A stretch of 64,000 nt of DNA from Candidatus Cloacimonadota bacterium (lineage in GTDB: Bacteria > Cloacimonadota > Cloacimonadia > Cloacimonadales > JAJBBL01), in assembly GCA_019429305.1 (NCBI GenBank), contig JAHYIR010000005.1, positions 1 to 64,000 of the forward strand, in the 5' to 3' direction. The notes under the pieces were generated by a model, which searched no databases, was not told the origin of the DNA, and saw only the letters and a program-made list of their open reading frames with translations. A program made the translations under genes and the position numbers. Numbering within the stretch: the first letter of the stretch is position 1; each line of letters starts with the position of its first letter. Shown here in pieces: positions 27,786 through 36,131 of the stretch.

Positions 27786-28246
27786 AAACTTACCCCCTTA
27801 TGACAAGACTATCAAAATTTAGTAATTAATTGTTTATTAGCAATAATTTATCATCTACTAATAGAATGAACAATAAAATATCTATATGCCAAGATTAGTC
27901 AAGCTAAAGATTAAAAATTTGCATTAATGTCTTTAAAATTGCCATTTCGAAGAATATAAACTGAAACCTATTAAAATTCCTACCATACTTATTTTACAAG
28001 GGTGAGTTAAATAAACACATTTTTTGCGAGTAGATTCTGCATGATTATAATCGATAAAAAATGGGCACTTAATCATTACTGTAGCAACTCTTGTTTAGAA
28101 AGATTGTATTAAGTATTATTTTTTCAACAACTTAGCTTTTTGTGACACATGTATAAGTAGAGGGAGAAAGAATTGAGAGTGAAACTCAATTATATTTTAG
28201 TTATCTACTTAGACTTCTTTCTATGTTATAAGTTCTCAATCTCCGA
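27786..28246. other. AT-rich gene-free stretch
   Basis: About 460 AT-rich bases with no recognised gene or repeat. It contains the promoter of the DUF3276 gene and ends at the pgk remnant. Confidence 0.5.
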
Positions 28247-28344
28247 TTAGTATTTAACAGGTTCCGGAATAAGGACTGAATGTTCCTCTATGGCAGTCAG
28301 GAGAGTGCGACCACTATACATCATTAAAGCTGATTGATGGTATA
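28247..28344 (-). pseudogene. Decayed fragment of a phosphoglycerate kinase 3' end
   Basis: On the minus strand the frame 28318-28247 reads SGRTLLTAIEEHSVLIPEPV and then stops soon after. The intact pgk 1.3 kb away ends SGGGTVLTAIEENSVLGLEP. DNA similarity continues upstream to about 28344 (CTGAT and GATGG words in register), but with frame damage. It is a remnant of a duplicated pgk, lying just behind the nitronate-monooxygenase-like gene. Confidence 0.75.
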
Positions 28345-28363
28345 GGCAATAGAGAGGGAGGCT

Positions 28364-29461
28364 TTAAGATGAAACTGCCAGATCGTATTCTGTTAATAAT
28401 TTTTCTATGATTTCCTTAACTGAGAGAATTTCTTCAACTCGATAGGCATTAGCACCACAAAAGCCGAAACCTTCCTCGAAATTGCCTCTTTTTGCCTTTG
28501 TCAAAGCCTCTGCAATGCAGTAAGGTACTACTTTGTAATCACAGGTTTTTAAACATCTCCAAGGACAGTTAATCGGTTTTTTGATTCCCGCAGAGACATC
28601 ATCTAAGAACTTATTGTGGATAGCTCTGCCAGGTAATCCTACCGGACTATCGATGATAATAATATCTTCCTGACAGCAATTTATATAAGCTTCTTTGAAC
28701 TTAATAGAGGTATCACACTCATGTGTTGCAACAAATCTTGTTCCCATTTGGACACCTTGAGCTCCTAACTGCATAAATTTATAGATATCAGCACCAGTAT
28801 AGATACCACCTGCAGCAATGACCGGGATCTTCTTATGAAATTTTTTCTCAAAAACATCAATGAGAGGAATAATCTTTGTGATCAATTTTTCTAGAGCATA
28901 TTCAGGATCATTTATCTGCTGTTTTTTAAAGCCAAGATGACCACCTGCTAAAGGGCCCTCAACGACAACTGCATCAGGAACATGGTTATAATTTTTCGCC
29001 CAATATTCGAAAATGATCTTAGCTGCTCTGGGTGAAGAAACAATCGGAATAAACTTGGTAGAAGAAGCTCTTAACCTTTCTATAGGAATAGTATCGGGGA
29101 TCTTTAAAATAAGACCTGCACCAAGCAGAACAACATCTGCACCTTCATCTAATGCTACAAGTAAGAGTTCGTCAAAGTCCGACATTGCTAACATGAGATT
29201 AACCCCGATAGCTCCCTTTGTCAATCTCTTGGCATTTTTTATCTCTTTGGCAAGCGCTCTGCGGTTAGCAGCTTTGAAGTCTGTGTTAAAGTCGGGTTCA
29301 AGCATGCCGATACCTGCAGCAGCAATAACTCCAATCCCACCCTGATTTGCTACTGCAGAAGCTAAACCGGATAATGATACCCCTACTCCCATTCCACCTT
29401 GAATTATTGGTATCTCAATCTCAAGGTCACCTATTACTAGTTTTGGTACTTCATGAATCAT
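28364..29461 (-). CDS. Nitronate monooxygenase / FabK-like FMN-dependent enzyme
   Basis: A 365-residue TIM-barrel flavoenzyme. FMN-binding elements are QGGMGVGVSLSGLASAVA near 21-38, the AGGHLGFK loop, AAGGIYTGADI, and GAQGVQMGTRFVATHE. A Cys-rich insert (CPWRCLKTCDYKVVPYC) is often found in the anaerobe branch annotated as nitronate monooxygenase; the true substrate is unknown. The gene lies downstream of pgk on the same strand with a 140-base gap, and is followed by a remnant of pgk. Confidence 0.82.
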   Translation of the reverse strand: MIHEVPKLVIGDLEIEIPIIQGGMGVGVSLSGLASAVANQGGIGVIAAAGIGMLEPDFNTDFKAANRRALAKEIKNAKRLTKGAIGVNLMLAMSDFDELLLVALDEGADVVLLGAGLILKIPDTIPIERLRASSTKFIPIVSSPRAAKIIFEYWAKNYNHVPDAVVVEGPLAGGHLGFKKQQINDPEYALEKLITKIIPLIDVFEKKFHKKIPVIAAGGIYTGADIYKFMQLGAQGVQMGTRFVATHECDTSIKFKEAYINCCQEDIIIIDSPVGLPGRAIHNKFLDDVSAGIKKPINCPWRCLKTCDYKVVPYCIAEALTKAKRGNFEEGFGFCGANAYRVEEILSVKEIIEKLLTEYDLAVSS

Positions 29462-29601
29462 AATAAAACTACTTCCCTTTTTCCTATATAGAAATCTTAC
29501 AGATAAATGTCAAAGAAATTTTTCTTGTGCCGACTGACAGCAGGAAAAGTTGGTTGGAGTCACTAAGATGCGCTTTCTTTGTTTCAGTGTCTCTTAAGTT
29601 A

Positions 29602-30900
29602 CTACGCCTCGCTATGTAATAGAGCTTTAACCGGTTCTAAGCCAAGGACTGAGTTCTCTTCTATAGCAGTGAGCACAGTGCCTCCACCTGAGAAGAAATA
29701 GTGATTCTGATCATCGATGGCATTCAGATACTTACCTGGTAACAGCGTTCTGAACTCCTGCAGCGTATCTCCGCCACCGTACATCTTGAAAGCCGAGCTA
29801 TTGCTATTGAGGGCATTGAAGAGGGCTATAGTGCCTTCGGCAAAGTGGGGGGTTAAACCCATAACTGCATTGACAAAGACAGATCTGGCATTGTTGATCA
29901 CTTCTTTGATCTTGGCATCTGCAAATGACTGAGCAGCTACATCGAGAATATAGTTCAGCTTCTTTTTGTCTTGCAGGTTATGAATGTCGATATTACGGTA
30001 TTGATCTTCAACTTTTCCTTCTAAACTGTCAGATTCAACTATGACAGACGGTTCAATGATCTTATCGGGATACTGTTTACTGAATTCCAGAAACTCTCGG
30101 GCAGAATCAATATCCTCCGGAGTTAGTCCGGCTATTTCCAGATCGTATTTGGCAGCTAAATAAGCATTATAAATCACACCACCTAAGATGAGATGATCTA
30201 CTTTTTCCAGTAAGGCACGCAGAGGACCTATCTTGGTATCGAATTTAGAACCGGCTACCACTGCCAAAATAGGTCTTTGCGGTTCAAAAACCTGTTCGAG
30301 ATTAGATATCTCACTCTGCATAAGTAATCCGGCATAAGAGGGGAGGTATTTGGTGATGCGGACAGTAGAAACATGCGACTGCCAAGAACCGAAGGCATCA
30401 TTAACGAAAACATCAGCCAATTCTGCCAGTTCTTGAGCAAATTGGTCTGCATATTCACCTTTATCCTCTTCACCTTTGAACCATCTGGTATTAGGGAGAT
30501 AGATACCGCTGATCTTGCCCTCTTTTAATTCTTTTACTTTTTCTTTGATTGAGGGAGGGATCTGTATTAAGCCGCTTCCCTCTTCAGGTGGAATTTCAGG
30601 AGTATAAAAGGTTATGTTTAACTTCTTCTTGAGATATTCTACTATCGGTTGGACAGAAGTCTTTTTGGAGATCTTAATGTTGCCCGTTGCTTTGTCTTTG
30701 GGTCTGCCGACATGGGTCATCAGGATCAGTTTGCCACCCTTAGCGAGAATGTTGAACATTGTTGCGAAGGTAATATCGATACGGAATGGGTCTTTGATCG
30801 AACCGTCTTTTACAACATTATGATCAACCCTGACTAGAACAACTTTGCCCTGTAGATCTGCATCCTGTAATTTGCGTAAATCTGTTAATACCTTACTCAT
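29602..30900 (-). CDS. pgk: Phosphoglycerate kinase (divergent)
   Basis: A glycolytic and gluconeogenic enzyme that transfers phosphate between 1,3-bisphosphoglycerate and ADP. With the ATG at 30900, preceded by GGAGG, it has 432 residues. Landmarks are VRVDHNVV near 22-29, HVGRPKDKATG, VNDAFGSWQSHVST, GSKFDTKIGPLRALLEKVD, and the C-terminal GGGDT and SGGGTVL loops. VRVDHNVV departs from the usual VRVDFNVP, and insertions make it longer than the standard 390-400 residues. The upstream gap holds the DnaA-box cluster and repeats. A 3' fragment of a second copy lies at 28247. Confidence 0.9.
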   Translation of the reverse strand: MSKVLTDLRKLQDADLQGKVVLVRVDHNVVKDGSIKDPFRIDITFATMFNILAKGGKLILMTHVGRPKDKATGNIKISKKTSVQPIVEYLKKKLNITFYTPEIPPEEGSGLIQIPPSIKEKVKELKEGKISGIYLPNTRWFKGEEDKGEYADQFAQELAELADVFVNDAFGSWQSHVSTVRITKYLPSYAGLLMQSEISNLEQVFEPQRPILAVVAGSKFDTKIGPLRALLEKVDHLILGGVIYNAYLAAKYDLEIAGLTPEDIDSAREFLEFSKQYPDKIIEPSVIVESDSLEGKVEDQYRNIDIHNLQDKKKLNYILDVAAQSFADAKIKEVINNARSVFVNAVMGLTPHFAEGTIALFNALNSNSSAFKMYGGGDTLQEFRTLLPGKYLNAIDDQNHYFFSGGGTVLTAIEENSVLGLEPVKALLHSEA

Positions 30901-30973
30901 AAAACCTCCAATCAAGATATGTTTGAGCTTAATAAAACAAGTTTAATGTCAAGCGAAAAGAGAATCTTTAATT

Positions 30974-31056
30974 CCTGGTTTCGGGATAGCTCACCCTTCG
31001 ATACAATCCCCGAAAGATGTAGCAAGAAGGTTATCGGGAATCACTCAGGGTGACAC
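30974..31056 (-). repeat. CACCCTTCGATACA/ACTCAGGGTGAC repeat, copy 1 of a near-identical pair
   Basis: It contains CACCCTTCGATACA near the start and ACTCAGGGTGAC at the end, with inner arms ATCCCCGA and TCGGGAAT. It differs from the copy at 31191-31272 at only a handful of positions. Confidence 0.75.
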
Positions 31057-31117
31057 TTTATGTAAGCTTCAAGTGTTCTGCAGATTGCTCTTGGTTATTT
31101 TTAAAAGCCAACCTTTT

Positions 31118-31180
31118 GTCATCCTGAGTGTTCTGGTCTATTCTTCTTGCTCTGTTATGGACAGAATGTATCGCAGGATA
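31118..31180 (+). repeat. CATCCTGAGT/GTATCGCAGGAT repeat, opposite orientation
   Basis: It begins GTCATCCTGAGTG and ends GTATCGCAGGAT. The inner arms TTCTG and CAGAA pair. It lies between the two near-identical copies. Confidence 0.7.
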
Positions 31181-31190
31181 GCCAATATGA

Positions 31191-31272
31191 CCTAGTTTCG
31201 GGATAGCTCACCCTTCAATACAATCCCCGAAAGATGTAGCAAGAAGGTTATCGGGAATTACTCAGGGTGACC
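31191..31272 (-). repeat. CACCCTTCAATACA/ACTCAGGGTGAC repeat, copy 2 of a near-identical pair
   Basis: It is almost the same sequence as 30974-31056, in the same orientation. The near-identity points to recent duplication or gene conversion. Confidence 0.75.
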
Positions 31273-31514
31273 CCTGCATGTATTATCTGCAAAAAAAAGA
31301 GCAATTCATGAATTGCCCCTACAAAGAAAATGATCTTGAGTAATCCAGAATAATAAGATAGTCCTCCATTTACTAACCAAAGATGTATTAAATAACCAAG
31401 TCGCTATCCAGATAGAGAAAACTAACCGCGGATGGATACGAATGAGACAGAGAATGACACAAATCAAAAAGTATGAGTAAGATAAAGGGGGTCTTCTAAA
31501 GAGTAAAATTAGAG

Positions 31515-31749
31515 TTATGCACAAAAGCTTCCAAATCGTTAATAAACGCTAATTAGTTGATATAAAAGAGAAATACGATATTGAAGGGCAAGAAAAATTT
31601 ACTTATACACAAGTTATCCACATAGTTTGCAGCTTTTTTAACTTAGTGTCTATCATAGAATTATCAAAACTGGTACCTTAAAACACCCTTAAAATCAGTA
31701 GATAAATGATATTGTGATGTGTGGATAAGAGACTTTTGGTTGTGGACAA
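31515..31749. other. oriC: DnaA-box cluster, candidate chromosomal replication origin
   Basis: Four exact TTATNCACA boxes lie within 214 bases. Three are on the plus strand: TTATGCACA (31515), TTATACACA (31603) and TTATCCACA (31614, 2 bases after the previous box). One is on the minus strand (TGTGGATAA at 31720). A one-mismatch box, TGTGGACAA, lies at 31741. The surroundings are AT-rich, and the 877-base gap is the longest gene-free stretch in the window. No dnaA, dnaN or gidA is nearby, so the assignment is inference. A secondary DnaA-titration site is the alternative. Confidence 0.55.
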
Positions 31750-31777
31750 TGAACAAGAAGCAGTTCTAAATCTGATG

Positions 31778-32992
31778 CTATTCAGTAGAGAAGTAGCTTT
31801 CTATGTAATTAAGCCATCCTGTCAGAGCAAAATCGAGATTAGAGTAGAGAGATGCACTACCCTGAAGGTATTCAATATAAACTGGGAACCAAATAGTAGC
31901 AGTTCCGGTATTTAAGGGGAGATTTTGAGATTCTTGAACAATGAAAAGGTTATCTAAAGCAATTATGATCTCCTCAATATCTGCCTGCAGGAGAGTGTTA
32001 TCGGTCAGTTCATGAAGAGTGACAAAGAATTCCTTTAAGTCTATATCTGATTGAGGGATATTGAATGAATAGACCGCCTCTCTGGCATCAATAACTACCT
32101 GAGAATTTGCCGTATATTTCCAATTAATGACAAACTGTTCTAAAAGGTTGAGAAAGTGTGGTAACTGGGAGGTCTTAGCAACGGAGCTAGTGATACGTCT
32201 GGTTGCCCCTTCCGGGTTTTGACTCCCTCCAGGAAGGTAGGAGTTGTAGTATTTGATCGCCATATTAACGGCGAGATTTTGAGGACTAGTATAATGATTC
32301 CAGAGTTCGAGTATCTCCTTGTAGGGAAAACCTTCTACCGGAACAGTGTTTTCAGAAGCAACTATATAATCATTGAATTGATATACTTCGGTGATAACCT
32401 CAATGGTCTGCATATGACAGGCATCAATAAGCAGGATATCCATCTTTCTGGGAAAGAGCTGAAAGGCACTTTTAAATTCACCTCCGGCTATACTGATATT
32501 ACTAAGACTCGTATTATCAGGACAGATGTAACGAGAAGTATCATCATCCCTTGTCCATCCTGTTCCATGAGACCAGATAACGAGAGCATAACGATTAGCC
32601 GGATATTTGGAGACACCCCAATTGACGAAATCGGCTAAACTTCTATAATCACCACTGTCTATATCACCCAAAAATTCTACAACCGGAGAAGCTATGAAGG
32701 GGGCGGTATTATGAGTTATTTTATACCTTCTTGCTTGAGGGTCGGCACTGTATTGATAAGGATCTAATTGAACGATAACATTGACTGATGAAGGGATTCT
32801 GGCTTTTTCCATCTGAATAATATCATCAACTGCCTGTGGACTGAGGTTGTTATCTGCTGCCATATAGACCAGAATAGTCCAATTCGCTCTTTTATCTTGC
32901 GAACAGGAAAAGAGGGCAAGAGTAAGAAGAAGGAGTAAAGAAAACCTTATAAAGAGTAATGGGGTAATATGAGGCTTAGTTAAGTAGTACAT
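31778..32992 (-). CDS. Clostripain-family (C11) cysteine peptidase, lipoprotein
   Basis: A 404-residue exported peptidase. A lipoprotein signal peptide ends in ALFSC with lipid-attachment Cys30. The C11 fold begins with WTILVYMAADNNLS near 38-51. The catalytic dyad is His142 in VIWSHGTGW and Cys192 in LLIDACHMQ. Family members cut after arginine or lysine. It would be attached to a membrane facing the periplasm or outside. Its start overlaps the end of the ABC ATPase gene by 17 bases. Confidence 0.88.
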   Translation of the reverse strand: MYYLTKPHITPLLFIRFSLLLLLTLALFSCSQDKRANWTILVYMAADNNLSPQAVDDIIQMEKARIPSSVNVIVQLDPYQYSADPQARRYKITHNTAPFIASPVVEFLGDIDSGDYRSLADFVNWGVSKYPANRYALVIWSHGTGWTRDDDTSRYICPDNTSLSNISIAGGEFKSAFQLFPRKMDILLIDACHMQTIEVITEVYQFNDYIVASENTVPVEGFPYKEILELWNHYTSPQNLAVNMAIKYYNSYLPGGSQNPEGATRRITSSVAKTSQLPHFLNLLEQFVINWKYTANSQVVIDAREAVYSFNIPQSDIDLKEFFVTLHELTDNTLLQADIEEIIIALDNLFIVQESQNLPLNTGTATIWFPVYIEYLQGSASLYSNLDFALTGWLNYIESYFSTE

Positions 32993-34046
32993 TGTTTTTA
33001 TAGCTGAGCAGGTTTTCCGGCTTCAGTTTTAGGAAAAGTTGATCTGTCCTGAGAGATAACGGTTTTGAATCAGGTAGCAGTATTTTAATGGGTGCTCCAA
33101 AAAGATCAACAGAAAGCTCTGATTTGGAACCGTAGTTCTTGCTGCTGATCAAGCTTACGGGAAACGTGTTTTCCTCTTCTTGTTGTTCGGAGATCAAAGC
33201 TCTCTCCGGTTTAATTAATACATCAATCAAATCTCCCTTCTGCAGGTCATCCTTGGATATTATATATATGTTGTGTCCGACAAATTTTGCCATATATCCT
33301 TCTTTATATTCTTCTATAATTTCGACTGTTAGACGGTTCTCTATCCCAAGAAATCTGGCAACAACCGGATTGACCGGCTTTTCATAAACAAACCCAGGTC
33401 TATCGATTTGCCAGATCCTTCCTTCGAATATAACCCCTATCAGATCTGCAAAATAGAACGCTTCTTCTCGGTCATGTGTTACATAAAGAGCAGTAAAGCC
33501 GAGTTCTTGCTGAACTTTTGCTAATTGTTCCCGTAAACGAGTCCGTAGCTCTTCATCAACTGCGCTTAGAGGTTCGTCAAAGAGAATTATGTCGGGTTGA
33601 GGGGCAAGAGTTCTGGCTAAAGCTACTCGCTGTTTCTCGCCACCGGAAAGGGTATTAACGTCTCGTTTTTCATAACTGCTCAAACCGACCAGATCAAGAA
33701 GGTAAGTTATTTTATCTTGAATTGTTTTCTTAGATAACCGTTGGGATCTTAGTCCGAAAGCGATATTATTATAAACGTTCAGATGCGGAAAGAGAGCAAA
33801 ATCTTGAAAGACAATTCCGATCTTTCTTTTGTGAACAGGAAGTTTGGTAATATCGATATTCTTAACTGATATCTTGCCATTATTGATAGGAATAAGTCCA
33901 GATATTGCCTGGATCAGAGTAGATTTACCGGCACCACTCGGACCTAAGAGGGATAAGATCTTTCCTTGTTCAAGATCGATATTTATATCGTTTAGTTCAA
34001 AATCATCTACAACGACTCGGAGATTTTCGACTTGCAGATAAGCCAT
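32976..34046 (-). CDS. Orphan ABC transporter ATPase with C-terminal regulatory region (PotA/FbpC-like)
   Basis: A 356-residue import-type ATPase. Walker A is GPSGAGKST near 35-43, then the Q-loop GIVFQDFALFPHLNVY, the signature LSGGEKQRVALARTLA, and Walker B IILFDEPLSAVDE. The C-terminal 120 residues resemble a TOBE-type beta domain (VLIKPERALIS). The architecture matches uptake of iron, thiamine, sulfate/molybdate or polyamines. No permease or binding protein is adjacent, so the substrate cannot be assigned. It lies between buk, 5 bases upstream, and the C11 peptidase. Confidence 0.85.
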   Translation of the reverse strand: MAYLQVENLRVVVDDFELNDINIDLEQGKILSLLGPSGAGKSTLIQAISGLIPINNGKISVKNIDITKLPVHKRKIGIVFQDFALFPHLNVYNNIAFGLRSQRLSKKTIQDKITYLLDLVGLSSYEKRDVNTLSGGEKQRVALARTLAPQPDIILFDEPLSAVDEELRTRLREQLAKVQQELGFTALYVTHDREEAFYFADLIGVIFEGRIWQIDRPGFVYEKPVNPVVARFLGIENRLTVEIIEEYKEGYMAKFVGHNIYIISKDDLQKGDLIDVLIKPERALISEQQEEENTFPVSLISSKNYGSKSELSVDLFGAPIKILLPDSKPLSLRTDQLFLKLKPENLLSYKNNVLLN

Positions 34047-34051
34047 CTTGG

Positions 34052-35125
34052 TTAATATTCTTTTGCCTCTTCTAATCCCTTAAGAACGTTAATTGCGCCC
34101 TGGCTGAGGGCTTCCATTTCATTTTCACCCGGTAGCACGAAAACAGGGGCGAAGAAGCTAACTCTCTTTTTGATCTCATCAGTCAATTCTTCACCATAAG
34201 CCAAGCCACCGGTAAGGAAAATGGCATCAACCTTCCCTTCCAATACTGTTGCACAGGCACCTATCTCTTTGGCTATTTGATAACACATAGCGTCACGGAT
34301 CAGCCTGAATTTCTGGTCACCCTGTTTAACTCTTTCATCAACTTCGACGCCATTGTCGGTGTTGAGATACGCCATAAAACCGGCGTTCTTGCTCAGATAT
34401 GTTGTAAGTTCTTTCTTAGTATATTTTCCCGAATAAGCCAACTCAATCAAATCACCTATAGGCAAAGCTCCGGCTCGTTGTGGTGAGAAAGGACCCATGC
34501 CGAGAAGTGCGTTGTTAACATCAACTACTCGACCCTGTTTGATGGCAGCGATAGATATACCACCACCCATGTGAGCAGCTATCATATTGGAGGTTTTGAA
34601 TTCTATATTCATCTGTTTAGCTAATCTGCGAGCCGTATATCTTATATTAAGGGCATGGAAAAGAGATTTTCTTTCTATTTCAGGAATACCGGAAATGCGG
34701 GCAATTTCGTCGAATTCATCTACTGTAACCGGATCAACTATGAAAGCAGGGATATTGAGGTTTTGAGAAATGGAGTTGGCGATAAAAGCACCTAAGTTAG
34801 AGGCATGGATCCTGCCCCAGATATTAGGATTCTTCAAATCGGTAAGCATTTTTTCATTTACCTTATAAACACCACCTTTAACTGGTTTAACAAGACCTCC
34901 TCTACCTACTACGGCTTTAAGAGTTTCTGGTTCGATGCTGTTCTCTTCTAATGCCTCGATAACCAGCCCTTTGCGAAAATCATATTGATCTAACAATCCT
35001 CCGAATTTATCCAATTCTTCGGGATTGTGTCGCAATGTCTTACAAAACAGTTCTTTTTCGTCGTCATAAACTGCTATTTTGGTAGATGTTGAACCGGGAT
35101 TGATAGCTAAAACTCTGTACTCCAT
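34052..35125 (-). CDS. buk: Butyrate kinase / branched-chain carboxylate kinase
   Basis: A 357-residue ASKHA-fold kinase that makes ATP from an acyl phosphate. Family markers are INPGSTSTKIAVY at 9-21, GRGGLVKPVKGGVYKVN, DPVTVDEFDEIARISG, AAHMGGGISIAA and FLTGGLAYGEELT. Phosphotransbutyrylase (ptb), the usual neighbour, is not in the window. It might act on isobutyrate, 2-methylbutyrate or isovalerate from amino-acid fermentation. The start has AGGAGG-like spacing upstream. Confidence 0.88.
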   Translation of the reverse strand: MEYRVLAINPGSTSTKIAVYDDEKELFCKTLRHNPEELDKFGGLLDQYDFRKGLVIEALEENSIEPETLKAVVGRGGLVKPVKGGVYKVNEKMLTDLKNPNIWGRIHASNLGAFIANSISQNLNIPAFIVDPVTVDEFDEIARISGIPEIERKSLFHALNIRYTARRLAKQMNIEFKTSNMIAAHMGGGISIAAIKQGRVVDVNNALLGMGPFSPQRAGALPIGDLIELAYSGKYTKKELTTYLSKNAGFMAYLNTDNGVEVDERVKQGDQKFRLIRDAMCYQIAKEIGACATVLEGKVDAIFLTGGLAYGEELTDEIKKRVSFFAPVFVLPGENEMEALSQGAINVLKGLEEAKEY

Positions 35126-35283
35126 TAAGAAACCTCCACTATTTTATCTTTCGTGGCAAGAATTAAAGAGAGCGATTTATAAGTCAATAATTAATGACTC
35201 GGTATTTGCAGGAAGATTAAAGCAAAGTCTTGTAAATAAAAGGGATTAGTGAGTTAAGAAGTTTTTTTCTTTAATTAGAGAAA

Positions 35284-36120
35284 TTAGGTCAATAATAGAG
35301 CCATTTCTCTAATGATCTTAGCTGCAGTAATACTGGAGATACCGGTGGGGTCATAATCCGGAGCTAATTCTACAACATCTGCACCGACTATGTTTCTATT
35401 CATCAAACCGAGCAGAGCATTCAGAAGTTCGGAAAAAGTAACACCACCCGGTTCAGGTGTTCCAGTACCGGGGAAATATGCCGGATCTAGAATATCTAGA
35501 TCTATTGTAACATAGAGTGGAGTTTGCAAATCGATATCTTTGATCTTATCAATAAAGTCGTTGAGTGAAAAAGGAAAGAATTTCGTGTTATTTCTTCCCC
35601 AGTCAAACTCATGCTTCTCACCGGAACGGATCCCGAATTGGTAGATATTCTGAGGTGGAAGATATTCAGTTAGTAGTCGTATCACCGAGGAATGCGAGTA
35701 TTTCTCTCCCAAATACTCATCTCTCAAATCTGTATGGGCATCAAAATGGACTACTTTTAAGGCAGGATACTTCTTGAGATGAGCTTTGATTAAGGGTAAA
35801 GATATTAAATGTTCTCCGCCACAGGCAAGGATCTTATTACCAGCTTGGAGAATTTCTGTCGATCTTTCCTCTATTATCTGAAGTACTTTTTCAGTGTTAC
35901 CGAAGGGGAGAATCAGGTCTCCGTTATCACAAATATCGTAATCGGCAAGATCTTTGTCCTGATAAGGAGAGTAAGTTTCCAGACTATCCGAAACATTTCT
36001 GATAGCATCGGGAGCAAATCTACTGCCGGGACGGAAAGTAGCAGTACCATCAAAAGGAATACCAAGGAATACTATCTTGGCTTCTTCAAGAGACGAATTA
36101 AAAGAGATATAATTTGGCAT
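35284..36120 (-). CDS. speB: Agmatinase / N1-aminopropylagmatine ureohydrolase family
   Basis: A 278-residue ureohydrolase that removes urea from a guanidino substrate. The binuclear manganese ligands are visible: His104 in GGEH, Asp127, His129 and Asp131 in HFDAHTDLR, and Asp207 and Asp209 in TIDLDILDP. GTATFRPGSRFAPDAIR near 26-42 is the substrate-side loop of agmatinases. It is the last gene of the speD-pdaD-speE-speB set, 11 bases after speE. It acts either on agmatine to give putrescine, or on aminopropylagmatine to give spermidine. Confidence 0.9.
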   Translation of the reverse strand: MPNYISFNSSLEEAKIVFLGIPFDGTATFRPGSRFAPDAIRNVSDSLETYSPYQDKDLADYDICDNGDLILPFGNTEKVLQIIEERSTEILQAGNKILACGGEHLISLPLIKAHLKKYPALKVVHFDAHTDLRDEYLGEKYSHSSVIRLLTEYLPPQNIYQFGIRSGEKHEFDWGRNNTKFFPFSLNDFIDKIKDIDLQTPLYVTIDLDILDPAYFPGTGTPEPGGVTFSELLNALLGLMNRNIVGADVVELAPDYDPTGISSITAAKIIREMALLLT

Positions 36121-36131
36121 TAATGTAGTAC

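Noticed and set aside
31721-31915. 64-codon plus-strand frame beginning MDKRLLVVDNEQEAV
   Set aside because: It starts within the DnaA-box cluster, runs into the opposite strand of the peptidase gene and has no SD. The response-regulator-like start is coincidental.
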